A stretch of DNA of 49,881 nucleotides. Source: Nostoc sp. MG11. Lineage in GTDB: Bacteria; Cyanobacteriota; Cyanobacteriia; Cyanobacteriales; Nostocaceae. Positions 44,800 through 49,881 of the stretch are shown here, in pieces (within the stretch, counting starts at the first letter, position 1; the number at the start of each line of letters is the position of its first letter). The notes below the pieces were generated by a model. The model searched no databases. It worked only from the letters and a program-made list of their open reading frames with translations, and was not told the DNA's origin. The stretch is taken from positions 1 to 49,881 of the forward strand of contig NZ_JACXXN010000038.1 of assembly GCF_014904695.1 (NCBI RefSeq), read 5' to 3'. The position numbers and the translations under genes are program-made.

Positions 44800-46167
44800 T
44801 TACCTATTCTCAACCGAGGCAGGTTGCAAAGTCAGTGGCTCAGTTTGCTCCTCAGCAGCGGGTAGCCAGTTGAGGAATGGTAGGGGTAACAGCGTACTGA
44901 AGTTAGTAATTACTACCAATAGCCAAAGTGACTCAAAGTTAGTAGAAGTTATCCCTAACCAATTCATGATTAATGCCCCAGATGCGTGGGAAACCATTCC
45001 TGCTGAATTAAATATCGACATTAACAAGGCAAATAATGTCGCTTCTACGCCAAGGGGACAAAGCCTCGCGGCTAGTACCATCACTGGCATAAAGGCAATT
45101 TTGCCCATCACTGAGAGAATAAGACTATCACCCAAACTAAACCAGTGATCATCTATACCCACAAGCCGATTTGTGTGAGTTACTAATATCAGCGTCGTCA
45201 TCCCCAAAGTGGCAGAAAGAAAGGTACTCCAACCAAAAATCACGCGAAATGGGATGCTTTTGAGGAAACGTTGAAAAATCCAAACTCCAACTAAAGAAGC
45301 AAGACTTGTCAATAAATACACTCGTCCCAAGAATTCTGGTTCAAAGTGTAGTTCGTTAGTAGAAAAGAAGAAAAAGGCTGAGTCAGCACTCGGCGTGGCT
45401 TGCCAGATGAAGATGAACGCTGTTGGCAGCCAAATTGCTTTTTGAGTAAAGGCCTCGCGTAGTTGCCTTACTTGATGCTTTACTGCTAAGAAATTGGTGT
45501 GATTACTCTCTTGAGCGTCTTTGCTGACGGGAGTCTCGGCAATCAACCAAGCTACAACTGAGAGCAGAAGCGGAAATAAAGCGGTAACCCAAAAGACAGT
45601 TTGGGTAGTGAAATGCTCTAGGAGCATACCGCTAAAATAAGCTGTGATCAAACCTCCAACTGCGGAAGCACCCCAGCACAGGGATTGTAGAGAACCTGCA
45701 TCCGCTTGAGATTCAGCTCTCGCTCGTTCGACAACCAGTGAGTCAACTATCACGTCGCTGGCGGCAACAGAGAGAGAACCTAGAAGAATCGCCACCGTAG
45801 CCGCCCAGCTAGTATGAACTATTGTCGCCAGACTCACCCAAGCAGCAGCTCCGAGTATCCCGGATAGAACCAAGTAAGGACGCCTGCGATAGCCAAATAT
45901 GGGAAAGCCATCGGAGACAAAACCAAACACAGGCTTGATCATCCAAGGTAGGGCAACAATTCCCAATAGTACTGACATCTGAGCCGGACTTAGCAGCAGT
46001 TCATCTTTGAGGAAAAAGCTTACGGCTAGACGCGCTAGTCCTAAAATTCCTTGGACAAAGTAGACAGTAAGAATTGCAATTAATTCAGCATTGGGTTCAT
46101 GACCCAAGAAAATTTTTTCTGTTACTGAGTCTTTGACCTTGGACAAGCCAGAGGAGTGAATCAGCAT
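44800..46167 (-). CDS. folate/biopterin transporter (BT1) family protein
   Basis: A 455-residue, 12-helix transporter of the BT1 branch of the major facilitator superfamily. Key family segments are YFVQGILGLARLAVSFFLKDELLLSPAQ near residue 35 and PWMIKPVFGFVSDGFPIFGYRRRPYL near 75, with the cytoplasmic RRRPYL loop. FFFFSTNELHFEPEFLGRVY lies near 270. The family carries folates or pterins in plants, protists and cyanobacteria; the direction and substrate here are inferred. It starts at ATG 46165-46167. Confidence 0.9.
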   Translation of the reverse strand: MLIHSSGLSKVKDSVTEKIFLGHEPNAELIAILTVYFVQGILGLARLAVSFFLKDELLLSPAQMSVLLGIVALPWMIKPVFGFVSDGFPIFGYRRRPYLVLSGILGAAAWVSLATIVHTSWAATVAILLGSLSVAASDVIVDSLVVERARAESQADAGSLQSLCWGASAVGGLITAYFSGMLLEHFTTQTVFWVTALFPLLLSVVAWLIAETPVSKDAQESNHTNFLAVKHQVRQLREAFTQKAIWLPTAFIFIWQATPSADSAFFFFSTNELHFEPEFLGRVYLLTSLASLVGVWIFQRFLKSIPFRVIFGWSTFLSATLGMTTLILVTHTNRLVGIDDHWFSLGDSLILSVMGKIAFMPVMVLAARLCPLGVEATLFALLMSIFNSAGMVSHASGALIMNWLGITSTNFESLWLLVVITNFSTLLPLPFLNWLPAAEEQTEPLTLQPASVENR

Positions 46168-46286
46168 TTGATGAATATTCTTGAAGTTTTATCCATTTTT
46201 ATATCATATCGATTTTTTAAGGCGAATATATCCCTGTGAAGATGGATAATTTCACCTAATTAAACAAAGTTTTCCCCAAAACTGGC

Positions 46287-47510
46287 TTAGATTTTGCACT
46301 CAGCAACCAAATCTGAGTTACCTAACGCTATCACTGCATTCTGTCCACCAAAACCAAAGCTGAAACATAACACGCGCTGAACTTTACTTAGACGCGCCAC
46401 TTTTACTATGTTTAAATCAAACTCTGGTTGCTGCAATCCTACACAAGGCGGTAAAATTTGATGCTTTAACGCCATCAGAGAAAAAGCTATTCCTAAAGCT
46501 CCTGATGCGCCTAGGGTATGACCTGAGCTTCCCTTTGTGGAACTAACTGCCACTCCTTGAGAAAACAAACGCTGAATCACTTTGCTCTCTATGTGATCAT
46601 TAAGCTGCGTAGCTGTACCATGAGCATGAATGTAATCAATATCGGTTGGTGTCAAGCAACTACGTTTTAGACATTGCCTGATAGCTGCGATCGCACTCTT
46701 CCCTTCTGGTTCTGGTGAATTGGGATGATATGCATCGTTTGTTAAGCCAAAACCCACAATTTCACCATATACTCTTGCCTGACGCTGTTTTGCCGACTCT
46801 GCTGATTCCACGACAAACACTGCTCCACCTTCACCTAAAACCAAACCCTCTCGGTGCAAATCAAGGGGATAGGCTCCAGTTTTCGCTAAAGCACCCATCT
46901 GCTGAAACCCTGCTAAAGATAGGGGGGTAATTGGTGCTTCCACTGCTCCAGCGATCGCCTGTTGACATTGCCCAGTTTGCACAAGTAAAGCTGCTTGAGC
47001 GATTGCCCAAATACCAGTAGCACAAGCTGCCATTGGTGCTAAAACTGTCCCAGATGCACCAATTTGTCGCGCAGCTGCGATCGCATTCATGTGAGGTAAG
47101 GTGTCTAACCAATTTTCTAAACCTACTCCCTGCTCAAAAGAAGAGGGAGAAACAAGAGGAGGGGGTTGTTTACTTACCTTCCTCATTCCTCCACTCCTTT
47201 CCTCCATATGCTGTGCCAGTAGCTCCCAAGATGCCTGATGAGAGCGACTCGATCCTATGACCACAGCACAATCAGCTAAAGGTGGAACCAACCCAGCATC
47301 TTGCAAAGCAGATGCAACAACCATCTGAGTCAAAGTTTTTAATTCAGCTGGTTGTTGACCAATCAACCCTAAAGGAAGCGGTTCCAGTTCTGGAAATGGT
47401 TGATGCAATCGAATTCCAGATTTACCAGCTAGCAATTTTTGCCAGCTATCGTTTAAGCTTCCGCCTAAAGCAGAAACTAAACCAATGCCAGTAATAACAA
47501 CTTTCACCAA
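46287..47510 (-). CDS. 3-oxoacyl-ACP synthase (FabF-like)
   Basis: A 407-residue condensing enzyme of KAS II type. The catalytic triad is intact: Cys163 in APMAACATGIWA, His296 in YIHAHGTAT and His330 in STKGSSGHTLGASGA, with Lys325 nearby. The family start VVITGIGLVSALG is present. It probably elongates acyl-ACP in fatty acid or a specialised lipid pathway; no acp or fab genes flank it. Residues 102-125 (MEERSGGMRKVSKQPPPLVS) are unusual and purine-rich at DNA level, perhaps an in-frame insertion of repeat-type DNA. Confidence 0.9.
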   Translation of the reverse strand: MVKVVITGIGLVSALGGSLNDSWQKLLAGKSGIRLHQPFPELEPLPLGLIGQQPAELKTLTQMVVASALQDAGLVPPLADCAVVIGSSRSHQASWELLAQHMEERSGGMRKVSKQPPPLVSPSSFEQGVGLENWLDTLPHMNAIAAARQIGASGTVLAPMAACATGIWAIAQAALLVQTGQCQQAIAGAVEAPITPLSLAGFQQMGALAKTGAYPLDLHREGLVLGEGGAVFVVESAESAKQRQARVYGEIVGFGLTNDAYHPNSPEPEGKSAIAAIRQCLKRSCLTPTDIDYIHAHGTATQLNDHIESKVIQRLFSQGVAVSSTKGSSGHTLGASGALGIAFSLMALKHQILPPCVGLQQPEFDLNIVKVARLSKVQRVLCFSFGFGGQNAVIALGNSDLVAECKI

Positions 47511-47540
47511 TTTTGAAAATTAGGAGACAGGAGTTAGGAG

Positions 47541-47560
47541 TCAAGGGTCAAGGGTCAAAA
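47541..47560. repeat. short tandem repeat, GGTCAAG heptads
   Basis: TCAAGGG-type heptads in the spacer between the ketoacyl synthase and cyclophilin genes, one of the Nostoc-style heptanucleotide arrays. Confidence 0.5.
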
Positions 47561-47578
47561 GTTACAAATTCTTCCCTT

Positions 47579-47614
47579 GCTCCCCCTGCTCCCCCTGCTC
47601 CCCCTGCTCCTCTT
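47579..47614. repeat. nine-base tandem repeat GCTCCCCCT
   Basis: Three perfect GCTCCCCCT units and a decayed fourth abut the 3' end of the cyclophilin gene. It is strand-asymmetric: C-rich here, G-rich on the coding strand of the neighbour. Confidence 0.75.
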
Positions 47615-47615
47615 A

Positions 47616-48407
47616 CTAACCGGGTGTTTTCAGATTTTCTACGCCTTGGGTGACTTTAGCAGAGTCAATGCGATCGCCTTGCTGAATTTTGTTAACTACA
47701 TCTTGACCTTGGGTGACATAACCAAATACGGCGTAGCTACCATCCAGAAAGGCGAGATCTGCTAGAGCAAAATAAAACTGCGCTGAAGCAGAGTCGGGTT
47801 GTTGCGATCGCGCCATCGCTACTGCACCCAGTTTATGAGGCAATAAGACAGGTTGAGCGGTGGCATCGAATGGTTTATTGTAAGTTGGTGTATTTGCACC
47901 TTTAGGCGTGATTTCTAAAGGTATGTAGCGAGCGTTTCCTGTTTTTGGGTCAATGTAACTGCCCGTTCCTAGTCTATTGGCTGGAACTTTTGGGTCTTTA
48001 CTTTGAGGATCGCCCCCTTGGACTACAAACGGTTGGGGATCGCGTACAACTCGATGGAAAGCTAAGCCATCGTATACACCTTTTTGTACTAAATCTACGA
48101 AATTGCCCGCTGTAATTGGTGCATTAGTGCCGTCTACTGCGATCGTAATTGGCGAGCCTTTAACCGTGATTACTACAGTAGCGTTGCCTTCTAGGCGTGG
48201 TAAATCTGTCATTCCTGGTACACTCTCACTAGTAGTTTCAGATACAGATGTTGCTTCAGTAGTTGTCTTGGTGGTTGCCTCGGTTGCTGGAGAGGTAGCT
48301 GCCGAAGTTGGAGAATTAGAAGCGACTTGCTGAGTTGAACATCCTCCCAATGTCAAAGCACTGATGATCAAAAAAGCAAGCAAAAATTGTGAAATTTTTA
48401 ACCGCAT
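47616..48407 (-). CDS. cyclophilin-type peptidyl-prolyl isomerase lipoprotein
   Basis: A 263-residue protein. Residues 1-23 form a lipoprotein signal with lipobox LGGC and Cys23. A Ser/Thr/Ala-rich linker rich in [14 protein letters not shown] spans about 25-65. The cyclophilin domain (about 75-260) has [20 protein letters not shown], the substrate groove around the catalytic arginine, and [21 protein letters not shown] and [14 protein letters not shown]. It would speed proline isomerisation of proteins in the periplasm or thylakoid lumen, tethered to a membrane. It is monocistronic. Confidence 0.92.
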   Translation of the reverse strand: MRLKISQFLLAFLIISALTLGGCSTQQVASNSPTSAATSPATEATTKTTTEATSVSETTSESVPGMTDLPRLEGNATVVITVKGSPITIAVDGTNAPITAGNFVDLVQKGVYDGLAFHRVVRDPQPFVVQGGDPQSKDPKVPANRLGTGSYIDPKTGNARYIPLEITPKGANTPTYNKPFDATAQPVLLPHKLGAVAMARSQQPDSASAQFYFALADLAFLDGSYAVFGYVTQGQDVVNKIQQGDRIDSAKVTQGVENLKTPG

Positions 48408-48485
48408 TGCGAGTTACTGATTCAACCAGAGTATCTTATCGTTTCAAGCGGTTCTTGATTTTAGATTTATCCAAGAAGTGGTCAG

Positions 48486-48505
48486 AGACGCGATTAATCG
48501 CGTCT
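48486..48505. repeat. 20-base perfect palindrome
   Basis: AGACGCGATTAATCGCGTCT is its own reverse complement. It lies in the 165-base gap between the cyclophilin and ycf4 genes and is a common type of Nostoc interspersed sequence. Confidence 0.6.
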
Positions 48506-48572
48506 TTACAGGAGTTAGTTATTCTGTTTATCTCCCTGATCCCGTTGCTTCCTGCTATCTCTAATCCAAAAT

Positions 48573-49142
48573 TTAGAGTCCTTCTAAAGGTACTTCCAAA
48601 AAGCAGGCTAACTCCGCACCTTGGGTTTCTAACTCTGTTAAGGATAACGGTTGACCTACCCGTGTTAAAGGTATGTCGCGCCGACCCTTAAGGCGTAGGT
48701 AAAGTGCGCGAGTGGGATTAAGACCTTCTTTGATAGCTATTCGCACAGATTGGACATCTTTTATGCTGCTATCAATCTCAATACGGCGGTTTTTACCAGG
48801 AAATCCCCAACGGAAAATTTTGATTGTGCCAGTTTCCTGATTAAACTCATTGTAACCGCCGCCTAAGTCCCATAAAACTACTAGCCATAGGTATAAGGCT
48901 AAAGGCAAGCCAGCAGCGCCGTATAGCCCCATTACCAATCCTTGAGGCACGAATATCAGTTGTGTTGGATCGGTAACTATGAGTAAATTAACTTTTAGGT
49001 AACTGGATATCCCAGCCAGCAAAAAGCCTGTAGCTCCCAGAGTAACGATAGTTGCCCACCAGTAGTTGCTGAACCGACGAGAACCGAGAACATTTTGATG
49101 CAGGAGGCGATCGCCTTTGTTAATCGTTGTTGATGCCGTCAT
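48573..49142 (-). CDS. ycf4: photosystem I assembly protein Ycf4
   Basis: A 189-residue thylakoid protein that aids photosystem I assembly. Two transmembrane helices lie at about 28-48 (WWATIVTLGATGFLLAGISSYL) and 65-92 (GLVMGLYGAAGLPLALYLWLVVLW). Typical family segments are NVLGSRRFSNYWWATIV, FVPQGLVMGLYG and the C-terminal RRDIPLTRVGQPLSLTELE. Length is normal. It is divergent from psbD, with 629 bases between. Confidence 0.97.
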   Translation of the reverse strand: MTASTTINKGDRLLHQNVLGSRRFSNYWWATIVTLGATGFLLAGISSYLKVNLLIVTDPTQLIFVPQGLVMGLYGAAGLPLALYLWLVVLWDLGGGYNEFNQETGTIKIFRWGFPGKNRRIEIDSSIKDVQSVRIAIKEGLNPTRALYLRLKGRRDIPLTRVGQPLSLTELETQGAELACFLEVPLEGL

Positions 49143-49771
49143 TGAACTACCTTGGCCCGTGAGATACTCCCTCTAAAAGTCTGCCATTTTAACTGGATAT
49201 CTTGCAAGCTGAGGGGCTAGTACCCATTCTCTACGAGACGTTACGCGAATGTTGGATTTTAAATCCAAAATAGAATATTTAAAATTGAATAACCCTTGTG
49301 TGTTCTACCTTTTAACCTCTTGAGAATGAGTTAGCTACTTTCGTCCCTCTGCACTAAACTTTTTAGATTTCTGAGAAAACTTGTGTCAAATTGTTAAATT
49401 TCTGATATTCATATTATTTATATAGGTTCGCGTAAAATACCCGATTTGCTTCCGTGTGTTGGGCGAAAACTCGGACTAATATGATAAGTTAAGAATCATT
49501 AAGTTACCAAAAGCTAGATTACTAGCCAATGGTACGGGTAAAGGCATAACCCTGAGAAATGCTAACTTAACTAAGCGGCAACTTCTCAGAATCTCAAGTG
49601 CTTTAAGGCAGATGAGAGTGTCAAAAAAAAACGTTAGTTCCTCACGGTAGTTGCTGATAGAAGACTCACGCCACTTCCTTTAACGGGGTTTACCCCGTAA
49701 CCGGACTGGCTCCTCAAGAAAGCTCTACTTCAGAAACGTTGCAATTTTAGTAAAAAGAGGATTTTAGTTCG
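49143..49771 (+). promoter_or_regulatory. long shared upstream region of ycf4 and psbD
   Basis: No gene is seen. Contents include a CTCTACGAGACG repeat at 49228-49251 (copy 3 of the family at 703). There is also a weak promoter-like pair, TTGGGC at 49459 and TATGAT at 49480 with a short 15-base spacer, and a small ACGGGG/CCCCGT hairpin at 49683-49698. AGAGGA stands 11 to 12 bases before the psbD ATG. The psbD leader is therefore probably long. Confidence 0.4.
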
Positions 49772-49881
49772 ATGACCATCGCAGTTGGACGCGCGCCCAG
49801 TAGAGGGTGGTTTGACGTTCTAGACGACTGGTTAAAGCGCGATCGCTTCGTATTCGTAGGATGGTCAGGGATATTATTATT
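49772..49881 (+). CDS. psbD: photosystem II D2 protein, 5' end only
   Basis: The first 36 codons read [20 protein letters not shown], then [16 protein letters not shown], the N-terminus of photosystem II reaction-centre protein D2. The gene runs off the right edge before the first transmembrane helix is complete. D2 binds the primary electron donors, pheophytin and quinone QA with D1. In cyanobacteria psbD is usually followed by an overlapping psbC, which is beyond the window. Confidence 0.97.
   Translation, partial: MTIAVGRAPSRGWFDVLDDWLKRDRFVFVGWSGILL

Noticed and set aside
1-49881. CRISPR array
   Set aside because: I looked for regularly spaced 25-40 base direct repeats with unique spacers and saw none. 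The tandem arrays present are contiguous (27, 9 or 7 bases) without spacers.

Overview
The window is cyanobacterial chromosome, most likely from a filamentous Nostocales organism close to Nostoc or Anabaena. The octamer GCGATCGC (HIP1) occurs throughout. It carries cyanobacterial marker genes (ycf4, psbD, ndhL, a DUF3007 gene, a minCDE cluster, a carotenoid cleavage dioxygenase) and a tRNA-Leu(UAA) gene split by a group I intron. Intergenic DNA is long and rich in short tandem repeats and palindromes of the Nostoc type. The sequence alone does not fix the species.

Layout. 1-4.1 kb: queF, small conserved proteins and a decayed patch (frameshifted GAF gene, response-regulator tail, broken DUF433/DUF5615 toxin-antitoxin pair) around an intact 2H phosphoesterase gene. 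4.1-9.3 kb: a fused two-domain peptide-type ABC ATPase, a single-stranded DNA-binding protein, a FAD monooxygenase, then a repeat cluster with a MITE-like element. 9.3-16.7 kb: argS, a small secreted protein, a WD40 protein with an unassigned N-terminal half, and a DhaM-HPr-EI fusion. 16.7-22.1 kb: sparse DNA with a haem-oxygenase-like diiron protein, a PAS fragment, a GntR regulator, a ribbon-helix-helix protein and gene remnants. 22.1-26.5 kb: the ndhL-DUF3007-trpA group, a DUF1835 protein and the intron-containing tRNA-Leu. 26.8-35.7 kb: several conserved proteins of unknown function, including two tandem related lipoproteins, then fmt, a signal-peptide protein and a MAPEG protein. 35.9-41.5 kb: minE, minD, minC, a DUF1537 kinase, and two tandem related membrane proteins of an unrecognised family. 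41.7-49.9 kb: glutamate dehydrogenase, carotenoid oxygenase, BT1-type transporter, a ketoacyl synthase, a lipoprotein cyclophilin, ycf4 and the first 110 bases of psbD.

How the genes work together. Most transcripts look monocistronic or very short. The clearest functional sets are minC-minD-minE (placement of the division site) and ndhL-DUF3007-trpA (conserved gene order). The DhaM-HPr-EI protein is a whole phosphorelay in one chain, but no DhaK or DhaL gene is in view.

For novelty, the strongest points are the 9-residue tandem repeat array at the start of MinC, the tandem paralogues at 40-41.5 kb, the unassigned N-terminal half of the WD40 protein, the paired Cys-32 lipoproteins and the decayed toxin-antitoxin module. 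I did not find a complete new multi-gene system that I could defend from sequence alone.
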